DNA of 64,000 nt. Source: Haberlea rhodopensis. Taxonomy: Eukaryota; Streptophyta; Magnoliopsida; Lamiales; Gesneriaceae. The stretch's first letter is position 1. The number at the start of each line of letters is the position of its first letter. Below the pieces are notes generated by a model. It was not told where the DNA came from. It worked only from the letters and a program-made list of their open reading frames with translations, and made no database searches. Location: NCBI GenBank assembly GCA_907163345.1, contig CAJQUN010001213.1, positions 1 through 64,000 on the forward strand, written 5' to 3'. Positions 1 to 10,946 of the stretch are shown here, piece after piece. Position numbers and translations under genes: made by a program.

Positions 1-931
1 TGGACGGTTGGTGAAGAGGAGATCATTTGCTTAGAACAGCGAGGGCAATTCGACTCGGCCCTAATTATTCGAGTAGTCTGGTGGTCATCCCCTCCGCCGA
101 CCCGATCCCACTTGTACCTCGTGTGCACTCCAATTAACGGCTGATCCCTCTTCTTCAAATAAGACCCAATGTGCAGGCAATTCACCAAACACCTGGGAAT
201 CTGCCGCGGATGGCTCCACCCCCAGCAGCTGTTACCTTTCCTTGATGCCTCCAATATCACCACGTCTCTCAATTTTCTCCATCTCAATCCCCCCGACTTT
301 CAATTGATAAATCCTAGCCGTCAAATCATCCCCCTCCCCCCCCCCCCCCACCCCTTTCTCCCAGCACAAACAAACAGACAAATATCATTCAATCTACTGG
401 TTACTTTGTAACTCGTGCATATATACAAAATTGAATGATGTAGATTGATAAATAGAATAGATAGAACAGTAAGCGAATTTGTCGGTATTTCCAACCTAAT
501 CTTCTTTCTATATCTGCAAGAAAGCTTGCGTAGAGGAAGATAAGAAGAAGAAACAAAATACCAACGCCAGACAGGAGCGAAGATACAGTAGAGAGTGTTT
601 GTAGGAGAAGTAAAAGCCCATATTGAATCATAAACGAACCAATTAATGCTACCATGCAGAATTGTGTCCAACGATTCACATAATATAAAAAAACAATTTT
701 TTTTATAATGATTTAATTGATATTATATCTTATAATATTAATCAAATAAATATATTCATTTGGTATATTTCCTTTTATTTCATAATTCACCCATAAAGAA
801 AAACTAGTTCAAGCTCTTTATATATTATGTCTGCGTTTATTTCGAATGTTAGAATAATACTGATAATTTATATTATGATTATTAATGTGATTGATATGAT
901 ATATAATAGTGTGTTAGATAAATAATAGTAT
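1..931. other. Intergenic / left-edge region, one weak exon candidate
   Basis: No gene is firmly supported here. On the minus strand, roughly 1-190 is open to the window edge and encodes a charged stretch with a CxxC motif (NCPRCSK) that could be an exon of a gene lying to the left, but other frames are also open and no splice site decides it. A cytosine run lies at about 335-349. From 690 to 931 the DNA is AT-rich and featureless up to the retrotransposon target site AGTAT at 927-931. Confidence 0.3.
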
Positions 932-1527
932 TGATGTCATATGACATATTAATTTTCTCGGGTAAAATCTCTTGTATGTACTGAATAGCAGTATCCGAGC
1001 ACAAGATATCCGAGCACTATCAAACCCTGCCTCGGTATGATGGTAAAAAAAATAGCGGAAGACCCGGACGTAACTAACAAATCAACCGAAGGAGATACAC
1101 GTTGCAATAATGAAGAGCGGATTTCTCGGACACGCTTGCCCCAATAACACCACGATCAGAGGAGGTCATGTTCCGGATTTCCCGTGAGCTAATCACCGGG
1201 ATCAGCCCTATAAATACACACTTATGATATCATTGGAAAGGGTTGGACTTTTGACGCAAGAAAAAACTCCGAAGAGAGCATGTTTAGTCTGTTCGGTCAT
1301 TTATCTTATTTTTTCTGATATTCTTGTTTAGGAGTTTGATATTCGAGTTCTGTGTCAAAGTCCTGTAACAAATTCATTTTTTATAGTAAAGAATTTTTAC
1401 TGGACAATGTCCCGGTGTTTTTTCCTTCATTCTTGAGAGGTTTTTCACGTAAAAATTGTGGTGTATTTTGTTTATTTTTCGCAAACACTTAGTTCTACCG
1501 AAACACGAAAGATAACGAATCGCATCA
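932..1527 (+). repeat. 5' LTR of element F
   Basis: 596 bp, beginning TGATGTCATATGAC and ending GCATCA. It contains a candidate TATA-type motif, CTATAAATACAC, at about 1209-1220 and aligns along its whole length with 6571-7169, with scattered differences. Confidence 0.93.
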
Positions 1528-1546
1528 TTGGCGCCGTCTGTGAGAA
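1528..1546 (+). other. Primer-binding site of element F
   Basis: The sequence TTGGCGCCGTCTGTGAG follows the 5' LTR immediately. TGGCGCCGT is the primer-binding type seen in plant Tat/Athila-like Gypsy elements. Confidence 0.75.
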
Positions 1547-1571
1547 ATTTTGGGCAAAGACGTTGAAGAAA

Positions 1572-2860
1572 AATGATTTTTTTTTTTTTGCATAGATCAA
1601 AGAAAGGAAATATAGTTAGAAGCAAATGTCGTGTGCAAGGCTCAAGGGGAAATATACCAACCCCCCTTCATATTCGTCCCCGGCGCACAAAGGAGGAAGA
1701 GATGATGGCAGTCATCTCAAAATGTTTTTCAGGCATTTCCTACTGGGGGAAGGCCTATGGAGCAATTAACTGAATAATTGCCAGAACTGTGGGGAAGTCA
1801 TGAAGCAATTTATGACTCCGCCCAGCCAGAGAGAACCACTAAAGATGAAGAGATTTGGCTTCTTCAAAGGGGTTGAAAGAGGAAACGAAGGAGGTCAAGG
1901 ATCTCTCCAATCAGATGGGCGAGGAAGGTGATAAAGCTTACACCATCAGATGGAGGATCTAAAAGATGAGTTGCAAGAGATGCGCAACAAGATGGAGGGG
2001 GTGTATCTACCCAGTACGGAGGAGCACGCCATTTGATCCTCAAGTTGTTGATGATCCTCATCCATCTAATTTCCGAGCCTTGAATGTAGGGAATTACGAT
2101 GGCAGCGCAGATCCCGAGGAGTATTATCCCGATTTGAGAACGCTTCGCTCCTTTACCAACTCACAGATGGAAGTGAAGTGACGAGTTTTCCTCACATATT
2201 CTAGCTGGGGCCGCTTAGTCTTGGTTTAACCAAACTACCATCGGGGATCGTAGATTCATTCTCGAAATTTAGCTCGTTCAGTTCACGAGCATCAGAAGTT
2301 GTAAAAGAACAGCCCTCAGTCTGTTCCGGACTCAAGCAAGTAGAAAATGAATCTCTTCTGGACTTTCTGAAAGATTCAATCAAGCATGCATTGACGTGCC
2401 TCATGTTACCTCAGAGATACTCATCAGTGCCTTTATCCAAGGGCTATTAGAAGGAGATATGTTTAGATCTTTGGCTAAAAAACACCTTCCGATTACGACG
2501 AGCTGTTTGGAAGAGCTTCTAAGTATATCAACTTAGAAGAAGCCCAAAAATGAAGCAGAGGAAAGATGTGAAACCAGGAAATGAGCCAAATTTGAGGGAT
2601 AAACAATTGGAACAGCTGAAAAGGAGTTTCGACCAGTACCTCCCGATGAGACCTCCTCGGGAAGTAACCATGAATCAAAGGGGACCGAAGAGAGGTCGAG
2701 GTGGACATTTCCGAAGAGGAAATTCCGAGGAGGATATTTTCGACGAAGAGGAGCTGGTAGATTTGGGGGAAGGTAAGAAACCCATGATGGACAAATTGGC
2801 AATAATCATTCTCCTCGGAATAATGCTAATCCGGGAAGAGGAGCGCTTAAGCTAGTAACG
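1572..2860 (+). pseudogene. Gag relic of Tat-type Gypsy element F
   Basis: Retrotransposon capsid region in several short frames: an N-terminal piece at 1573-1773, the capsid-like piece at 1966-2181 and a basic C-terminal piece at 2550-2855. The central piece contains FRALNVGNYDGSADPEEYY, which matches the conserved start of the Tat gag capsid domain (a pattern of the form F..p.l..YDG..DP.eh). The C-terminal piece is rich in Arg and Gly (PKRGRGGHFRRG), as expected for a nucleocapsid-like tail. Stop codons and frame changes separate the pieces, so no full Gag can be made. Start and end are approximate because there is no single frame. Confidence 0.75.
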
Positions 2861-3059
2861 TGTGCAGTCCGAGGAGAAAGACAAGCGGAGAATGACAACC
2901 AGGCTGTGGGGGAGGTGACCCCAAACAATGTTCCTAACCGAGGAACTATACATATGATTTCTGGGGGAGTATCAGGCGGAGACTCTAACCGAGCAAGAAA
3001 AAGTTATGGTCGAAAGCTGCAAGTGATGTCAATCAACCTAGATGATACGCTAGAAGGGC

Positions 3060-4072
3060 CCTCCATTGCTCGGGCCTGAAGATCTGCGAGGAATTCATTT
3101 CCCCCATGCTGATGCACTGGTCTACCATGGTAGCCGATTACAACGTGGATAGGATCTTTGTAGTTACAGGAAGTTCGGCCGATGTGATTTTTCTAAGAAC
3201 ATTGACCCAGATGGAGTTGGGGAGTATAACCATAGAGAGGGTCAACATCTCTCTTCATGGATTTGCCGGAGAGATTGTAACCCCGGTGGGGCAAGTTTCT
3301 TTACCAGTTACGTTGGGTGAAGAGCCGATGACAAAGACCAAGATGATCAAATTTCTCATAGTGGATGCTCCCTCATCTTACAACATAATTTTGGGCCGAC
3401 CAGCCCTAACCACTTTCATGCTGTGGTGTTCACTTACCACCTAACGATGAAATTTTCAGTACGTGAGGAAGTGGGGCAAGTAAGAGGAAATCAAAGTTCC
3501 TCGAGAAAATGTTATGTGCAAGAGTTGAGGCAGGATAAAGAACAGAAGAAAGGGGTTTGACGAACGAGGAGACAACAACAGAAAGCCAAAAGCTGAATGA
3601 GATTGAAGAACGAGTAGTTCCCGCAGAGGAATTTCTCACGATTGAGCTAGGTCACCTGACGAAAACCACCAGAGTGGGTTCCCAGTTAGATTCAGGCCTA
3701 GGAAAAAGAGTGATTGACTGCTTGAATCAGAATGTGGACATGTTCGCTTGGAATGCTGCCGCCCTGGTCGGTAAAACCAGAAATTTCCGAGCACCATCTT
3801 AATGTCGATCCTAATGTTCGGGCAATCAAACAGAAGAGGAGACATTTTGGGCCCGAGAAAGATGCTATTATTGCTAATCAAGTGGAAGACTGCTGAGGGC
3901 AGGCCACATACGGGAAATCAATTTCCTACATGGCTTTTGAATATGGTTTTTAGTACCCAAGTCAGGAGACAAGTGGAGAATGTGTGTGAATTTCCGAGAC
4001 GTGAATAAAGCATGCCCTAAAGATTGCTACCCCTCGCCGAGGATTGATTAGTTAATAGATTCTACTGCGGGG
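3060..4072 (+). pseudogene. Protease and truncated reverse-transcriptase relic of element F
   Basis: The open frame 3106-3444 is a retropepsin domain: VVTGSSADVIF at the active site, then a long beta-rich stretch ending in YNIILGRPAL, the second conserved retropepsin motif. The usual active-site triad is D-T/S-G; here the Asp position is Val, so catalysis should be lost. 3557-3802 matches the Tat protease-RT linker (GSQLDSGLG..V.DCL.QN.D.FAW). At about 3988-4055 the first RT motif appears (NFRDVNKACPKDCYPSPRID) with a stop directly after it. The frame ends at IDSTAG, where the tandem array begins. The rest of RT, RNase H and integrase are missing. Confidence 0.8.
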
Positions 4073-5118
4073 GAAGAGAGCTTGTTCGAAATTTTATTGG
4101 TTTACTCGTGGATCGGGATGTTTGGTCCACGTTTAAACATAAAATTGCCTATGATATTTTGCACGGGGTAGCGAGCTTGTTCGGAATTTTATTGGGTTGC
4201 TCGTAGGATCGGGATGTTTGTTCCACGTTTAAACATAAAATTGCCTATGATATTTTACTCGAGGTAGAGAGCTTGTTCGGAATTTTATTAGTTTACTCGT
4301 GGGATCGGGATGTTTGGTCCACGTTTAAACATAAAATTGCTTATGTTATATTGCTCGGGAAGCGAGCATGTTCGGAATTTTATTGGTTTACTCGTGGGAT
4401 ATGGATGTTTGGTCCACGTTTAAACATTAAAATTGCCTAAGTTATGGTGCTCGGGGTACCGAGCTTGTTCGGAGTTCTATTGGTTTACTCGTGGGATCGG
4501 GATGTTTGGTCCACGTTTAAACATAAAATTGCCTAAGTTATTGTGCTTGGGGAAGCGAGCTTGTTCGAAATTTTATTGTTTACTCGTGGGATCGGGGTGT
4601 TTGGTCCACGTTTAAACATAAAATTGCCTATGTTATTTTGCTCGGGGTAGCAAGCTTGTTCATAATTTTATTGGTTTACTCGTGAGATCACGTGTTTGGT
4701 CCACGTTTAAACATAAAATTGCCTATGTTATTGTGCTCATGAAGCGAGTTTGTTCGGATTTTATTGGTTTACTCGTGGGATCGGGATGTTTGGTCCACGT
4801 TTAAACATAAAATTGCCTATGTTATTTTACTCGGGGTAGAGAGCTTGTTCAGAGTTTTATTTGTTTACTCGTGGGATCGGGATGTTTGGTCCACCTTTAA
4901 ACATAAAATTTCCTATGTTATTTTGCTCGGGGTAGCGAGCTTGATCGAGATTTTATTGGTTTATTCATGGGATCGGGATGTTTGGTCTACGTTTAAACAT
5001 AAAATTGCCTATGATAGTTTGCTCGGGGTAGCGAGCTTGTTCGGAATTTTATTGGTTTACTCGTGGGATCGGGATGTTTGCCACATTTAAACATAAATTG
5101 CATATGATATTTTACTCG
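4073..5118 (+). repeat. Tandem array, about 11 copies of a 94-97 bp unit
   Basis: A repeated unit containing CGAGCTTGTTCGGAATTTTA, GTGGGATCGGGATGTTTGG and CACGTTTAAACATAAAATTG. The GTTTAAACAT anchor falls at 4131, 4227, 4323, 4418, 4515, 4610, 4705, 4799, about 4895, 4991 and about 5085, giving a period of 94-97 bp. It starts abruptly after the truncated RT. Copies differ by scattered substitutions. Short open frames across it (4764-5090, for example) arise because the unit is almost a multiple of three and should not be read as genes. Confidence 0.93.
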
Positions 5119-6233
5119 GGCCCTCGGGGGTTCCTTTTGCGAGGTCGATGGGCTAGGGCCTCCTCCTCCTCTGGTGAACCCATGATGTCAATGACTGGAG
5201 AGGTAGGAGGAGCAGGGGTAGGATCAGCGGAGGGAGTTGGAAGAAAAAGAGCAGTTGATCCCGATGCCTGCCCTGAAGCTTTTCCTTTCTTGGACTTAGC
5301 TTTCAAGTTCTCGGCCATCCTAGCGTTCAAATTTTTTGTCTCTGAAAAAAAAATAGAGGTTAGTTCGAGCAGGTTAGTCAAAATATATAAACAAGTAAGA
5401 GTGCTCAGAAACACTCACCGATGGGCATTTTCAATGATGCACCCTTCGGGCTCAGCAAGAACAAGTATAGCAGTCCGTCGTCAATCAGCTCCGCCAGATT
5501 ATAGCACTGATCAACAAGTTTACGACGAACCGACAGATACGGTTCCTTCTCAAGGTGCCCCTTGATTGATTTGCCCTTCGGGGGGTTTTCTCCCCACTCT
5601 ATGGGTCAATCCCAGGCTGTAGTGGACGAGCAAAAAAGTAGAATTTTTTCCAATTCTTTATTGATGAGGAGTAGTTCTTGAAGAAACCAACCCCCATTCG
5701 GGAAGAAAAATAAAGAAGCCCGATCTCTTTCTTATTCAACTGAAAAAAAACAGTGAAAGAGTTCGGGGGTAGGAGTACAACCCAGAAAGGGGAGGACTAT
5801 GAAGAAGCCCGCCAACAGCCTATTTGGTGAATAATTGGCTGAGGGAGATGACAAAATAAAACGAAGGCCCCCTCGAAGTTGATCTAAATAAAAGGGAAAT
5901 AGCCCTAAGGGGCAGATGATGGCGAGATCCTGAATGGGGAGCAATAATAAAAGTCTGAAATCTCCCATTTGGTGCTAATGCTGGATAGATGTTGGTTCGT
6001 ATGTATCATGGATTAAAAAATTTCGAACCAGGGACCTTAGCTGTCACCAAGTTTTGTTCTGTAACAACCCGCTCTTCCTCTTTGCGAGCAGCTGAAGAAC
6101 TTGAAGAGCTTAGAGTCTCATCGCTATCCGAGGAGGATGAAGGCAGAGGAGGAAGCGTAGTAACTCTTTCCTCAATTTGGGTGCCGTACATCTCTATTTT
6201 CCTCAAGGAGGAATCATCCGAAGAGGAAGTCAT
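5112..6233 (-). pseudogene. Antisense accessory ORF relic (gypsy-type 'Transposase_28'-like)
   Basis: Read on the minus strand from ATG at 6233: an acidic Ser-rich N-terminus (MTSSSDDSS...SSSSDSDET) to a stop at 6006. It continues in another frame at 5968-5732 with GGLRFILSSPSANY, then AGFFIVLPFLGCTPTPELF, then past a stop to FFPNGGWFLQELLLINK. This spacing matches the conserved core of the plant 'putative gypsy type transposon' domain (Pfam Transposase_28): GLRFPL..., a hydrophobic GF-V-L block, TP-LF, then a G-W block. A Lys/Ala/Pro-rich tail follows at 5414-5112. The ORF runs antisense to gag-pol and starts about 340 bp inside the 3' LTR. Antisense extra ORFs in this position have been described for Tat/Retand-type elements. 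Frame changes show it is dead here. Family assignment is from recognition, not a search. Confidence 0.6.
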
Positions 6234-6560
6234 ACTTGGTAGGTAAATGCTTGAAAAGCCTGGAGATACATTGCTCGGTCGTCTGATGCTAGCTCGGAAG
6301 CAGAATGAAGCAAAGTAAACAAATGAGGGGGAGTGATGGGGTATTTATATGGGGACCATGTGAACAGTTGTTAAATCCATGCTGTCCAAAATAAGTTGAA
6401 TGGATGGTCGCATATGTGCCTCGGGAAACGAAACATAGCACGGCGTTTTGAAAATTTTGAGCGAGAAAAGAGCGGCAAAAAACCCCCGTTTAGGTCAAAA
6501 TTAGGATTTTACCCGAAGATGATAAAACAAGACTACAATATTCTCATCTTGCTTTACTTC

Positions 6561-6570
6561 AGGGGTGAGG
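6561..6570 (+). other. Polypurine tract of element F
   Basis: AGGGGTGAGG lies directly before the 3' LTR start TGATGTCATA and fits a plus-strand priming site. Confidence 0.7.
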
Positions 6571-7169
6571 TGATGTCATATGCCATATTAGTTTTCTCGG
6601 GTAAAATCCATTGTAAGTAACGAGTATCTAAGCACAATGTATCCGAACAGCAGTATCCGAGCACTATCAAACCCTACTCGGGATACTGATCAAAGAATAG
6701 CCGAAGACCCGGACGTAACTAACAAATCAACCGGCGAAGATAAACGTGCAATAATGGAGCGCGGATTTCTCGGACACGCTTGCCCCAATAACGCCACGAT
6801 CAGAGGAGGTCATGTTCCGGAATTCCTGTGAGCTAATCACCGGGATCAATCCTATAAATACACACTTATGTCTCATTGGAAAGGGTTGGACTGTTGCCGC
6901 AAGAAAAGACTCCGAAGAGAGTTTATTTAGTTTGTTCGGTCATTTCTCTTATTTTTTCTGATATTATTATTTAGGAGTTTGATATTCGTGTTTTGTGTCA
7001 AAGGCCTGTGTAACAACTCCATTTTTTATAATAAATAATTTTTACTGGGCAATGGCCCGTGGTTTTTCCTTCATTCTTGAGGATTTTCCACGTAAAAATT
7101 GTGGTGTGTTTTGTTTATTTTTCGCAAACACTTAGTTCTACCGAATACGAAAGATAATTAATCACATCA
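6571..7169 (+). repeat. 3' LTR of element F
   Basis: 599 bp, beginning TGATGTCATATGCC and ending CACATCA, followed by the target duplication AGTAT at 7170-7174. Confidence 0.93.
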
Positions 7170-8112
7170 AGTATGTTTACTTCGAATAATTAAAATTGTT
7201 ATTGTAAACCTAATTGATAATTAGATAATGAATTATTGTTTTGCTCATGGATAAGTGTTAATGATATTATTTTTATTATTATAAATTTTATTATTTTGAA
7301 TATTATTAATAAAAGATTTGATTGAAGTTTTAATAATTTGTTTAATTATTTTTAATTAAAATTCATATTTTTTAAAACTATTTATAAAAATTATTTTTAA
7401 TAATAAAAATTTCATTTTTTCATCAAATAATCACAAATAAAGATTATTAATTAATACAAAAACAGTAAGTATTCGTGAGCCATCCATAATAACTAATTAA
7501 TTTTGGGATTATTTTTGCAAGTGAACACACCCTATATCTTCCATATTAGATTTTATAATATATATTAATAAAATAATTGTAGTATTTAATCCATAAAATT
7601 TCATGATAATCGATTGGAACGATGCTGGAGCCAGTCTACTAAGTAGATCATCTTACACCTGCTCCCAATGCAGCACGTGCCACAATATTGTTGAGATCTT
7701 ACGGACGAGGGGCCTTCTTTGTAGTATTTTGTAATCTGTGGTTTGTGGTTCTTTGCAGCTTTCGCGAAGATATTTTTGGGGTACGCATGTCATTTAGTGG
7801 GAGATTTTCAAGTGGGAATATGAGGCTGTAGCTTTTGATGTATGGAAATCAAACGACTTAAGACCAGAACTGAGTTTCTTTTTTCGCTTTCTTACTTTCT
7901 TCACTCAGTTATTTGCATGAGGAACACTGATTGTGTGAGGCCGTTTTAGTCTTCTAGCTTGTAGTTGATCAATTGCCACATTTTTTGTATCTTTTCGAGT
8001 GAAAAGGCAGTGATTGAAGGATGCTGCTGATATTTACTCTTTCAAGCTACAAGAATCTAAAGAGTTCGTGTGTCTGATTGATTCGTTAATTAAGTTTCAA
8101 AGTGGTGAATTA
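7170..8112. other. Intergenic; upstream region of the HNH gene
   Basis: 7175-7620 is very AT-rich without coding signal. 7621-8112 is more complex and likely holds the promoter and 5' leader of the gene starting at 8113. An in-frame upstream ATG at 8014 could extend that protein by 33 residues. Confidence 0.5.
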
Positions 8113-10672
8113 ATGGCGCAATTTTCGTCAGTAAAACGCCTCTTCAGTGGTGATGCTTTGTCGGTTTCGGGATTCGAATCCAAAAAGGACCCATTTCACC
8201 ACCACTGTAAAGTTAAAGAATTTGGTGGTTGCGGCGGCGCGCCATTAAGATTCACAACCTACTCACCATCCATCAAACGAGGAAATCACGAGTGCAAGCT
8301 CAGTTTCTTGGATAGTTTCACAGTGCATGCCACCTCTTCATCGGATACTCGTAATAATCCCGATGGCGTTTCGTATGAAATCTTATTGCAGGAGTCTGTG
8401 GAGTTTGAGAGGGATGACCTTTCTGATTTTAGAGGCTTGGTCTTGGACATTTCCTACAGGTTTGCCTTCTATTTTCCTCTTTCCAGTTTCCACTCTCTTA
8501 CTTTATGCTGATTGATAGGGCCACTTCATATTCCAAGGAACACTGGAATTACCTTCCAAATGCTGTTCATTGGATTGAATTTTTTACTAGTTCCAACACA
8601 AACCCAATTAAAGCAGGGGTGTGGGCTTAAATCATCCCTCCCCAAATTCTACTAAAAGAAAAAAAACAGAATCATTGATTCCAAATTATTGTAACAATTA
8701 AATGATGCAGAGTGCAGTGGGATATCATTTGCCTATTGGTTTTGTGCTTTTTCTTGAGCATCATACAAAATGTCTTGATGCTTCTCTACCGCAGGGGATT
8801 AACTAGATTATACAAACTGGAATAATAGTTTCTGTAAAAATAATATACATGAATTTCCCGTGATGCTAGGCCTGTCAATGTTGTCTGCTGGAAGCGTGCA
8901 ATTTGTTTGGAATTCATGGCTAAGGTAAGAGTTTTTGTTTGCTTGCTTCGATTCGTGTGTCATAGTGTTACTTGATATATAAATGAAAAGGAAAGATTAA
9001 TAATGTTAATGGCGAGACAAATTTGCCTTCTCATTGATTCTTGTTTCCAGATTGCAGTCTGGTGCAATATGTGATCTTTATTTCCCATTCCAATTCCATC
9101 TATAAATATGATCTAAGTTTATTCAAATTACAACCCAATAGTTTCATCTTTTGCATCCACTAATTGCAGGCTGATGTTTTAGAATATTATGACCAAACTG
9201 TAAATTCTCCCAATGGTTCCTTCTATATCCCTGCAGTCTTGAGGGTAAGATATGATCATGGACTTTATTTTAGTTATTTTTGTCTATCAATAATTATATT
9301 TCCAATTTGCATACTCATTTAATTTCTTCGACTTTTGAAGTATTCTTGATTCTCATTCAAACTAATCAATGATACTTATGTTGCATCCACTCTCCCAGGT
9401 TCCTCATTTACTACAAGTTGTGAGAAGGAGGAAAGTCAAAAGAAGCCTTAGTCGTAAAAATATTTTTAATCGTGACAATTTCACATGTCAGTGAGTTCTT
9501 GAACCATAGAATCCAACTTTGATATTCTTGCTTTGATTACTATCATTTGCTTGAATCTTATGCATGGAACTGGAACCTCTTTCCCCGCACCAAAGGACTA
9601 ACAAGCAAAGAAGATTATACATTAATTGCAACATTTTGCACTATTGTGTTTTCTCACTTTAAGTTCCACCTACCTACCTTTTCATTTATTCAGACTTGGT
9701 TACAGATTTTTAGCTTAGGTGAGGTGAGGCTTCTTTCCACACAGAGATTTTGTCTTTTGCATGGCATTCTGTTAAGACTCTAAGGTCTAGTTACCTGGTA
9801 CTGGTGTTTAAGGGTGCAAGTTTCTTGATTGGTGTTCACCAAATTCCCATATGACTAAACCCAATGAAAGATTTTGTAGTTCTTCGTAGTATGGGTTACG
9901 CAACTATGCCTGCTGCTTAAGTGATGTTTTGTCATGCTAATGCCAACTAGTGTCATTGCACTTCAGAGCTGTCAACTGTATCTTGAGCTAGAGTCAATTA
10001 CATTACTACCTCAGGCTCAACTTTTTCCATATATTATTCCCATTTGTTACATCTTTTGACAGAATGGTTGACATGAACATGTGTTTAATCACTATCATTC
10101 CGATCCATCAGTGTTATTTGTTTTGACCTATGATATATATTCTTTGACTTGCCAGATATTGTAATTCTGTTGAGAACTTAACCGTTGATCATATTCTTCC
10201 AATTGCACGAGGGGGGGAGTGGACATGGGAGAATCTGGTATGAGCCCTAAAACAATGCCTGCTCTGGTTTTATTCTTCGCTGTTAGAAATTTAATGGTTT
10301 GGCATATTGAAGAATGTACTTCCACTGGTGTTTTTACAGGTTACTGCCTGTGCCAAATGCAACTCAAAGAAGGGCCAGAAGACCTTGGAGGAAGCAAATA
10401 TGAAATTGATGAAAGTTCCCAAGGTAAGCCTAACATTTGCACACAATATTTAGCAATTAAAAATGGCCACGCAGCCGCAAGAAACTAAACATATATAATG
10501 TTTTTTAACCTGAATATTTTTATAATTAACCTATGTTTTGTTGCAGACCCCCAAGGACTATGACATACTTGCCATACCATTGACAAACAGTGCAATAAAA
10601 ATGCTTAAAATTCGGAAAGGGATGCCGGAAGAGTGGCGGCAGTATCTCTCGAAGCCACATGCAGCCCCATGA
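8113..10672 (+). CDS. HNH-endonuclease-domain protein, probably plastid-targeted
   Basis: Seven exons with consistent GT..AG junctions and phases: 8113-8459, 8870-8924, 9170-9244, 9399-9490, 10156-10237, 10340-10423 and 10547-10672. They join to 861 bp and 286 residues. The N-terminal ~80 residues are Ser/Arg-rich and low in acidic residues, fitting a chloroplast transit peptide. The C-terminal half is an HNH fold: CQYC (first zinc pair), VDHILP (catalytic DH), then ENLVTACAKCNSKKG with the HNH Asn and second Cys pair. The layout (VLRVPHLL...RDNFTCQYC...LTVDHI.P...WENLVTAC..CN) matches single-domain HNH nucleases shared by plants and cyanobacteria. This suggests plastid origin, but substrate and role are unknown. 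The 8113 ATG was chosen because MAQFSSVKRL looks like a transit-peptide start; 8014 is an in-frame alternative. It is convergent with the carrier gene, about 275 bp apart. Confidence 0.88.
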
Positions 10673-10946
10673 TGTCATCATCATCCATATAAAAGTAAGG
10701 GGATTAGTGTCAACTAAGCTTGTTTTGACTTCATTAGGCGTTGTAATATGACTAAGCAACTCTTTCCAGTATAGCAGATTTTGTAATTAAATTCCTGTTC
10801 TCCAAAAGTCTGTTATCCTGTCGTACATCCATGCATGCTCCTTGCTGGAAATCTCTCTCACAAAAGAATGACTGATAAATATATTGGTTTGTGCTTCTCC
10901 AAGTTCACAAGTTGCAAACTATAAGGCTCGAAAATCTTCTTGCATG

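Larger units (their letters stand above)
932..7169 (+). mobile_element. Degenerate Gypsy LTR retrotransposon, Tat lineage (element F)
   Basis: A 6.2-kb element bounded by LTRs at 932-1527 and 6571-7169, both starting TGATGTCATATG and ending CATCA. It is flanked by a perfect 5-bp duplication, AGTAT, at 927-931 and 7170-7174. Order: LTR, primer-binding site, gag relic, protease and N-terminal reverse-transcriptase relic, tandem array, antisense ORF relic, polypurine tract, LTR. The gag segment around 2030-2180 and the linker motif NKACPKD before the RT are typical of the Tat branch of plant Gypsy elements. RNase H and integrase are absent and reading frames are broken, so the element cannot be autonomous. 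The LTRs differ by many substitutions and small indels, indicating an older insertion than elements B, C and D. Confidence 0.93.

Noticed and set aside
401..679. 92-codon hydrophobic minus-strand ORF
   Set aside because: Overlaps another frame of similar length, no recognisable family, composition fits T/C-rich noncoding DNA.
4433..5090. Plus-strand ORFs with repeated YSWDRDVWSTFKHK phrases
   Set aside because: Produced by the 94-97 bp tandem unit; frames break when unit length changes.
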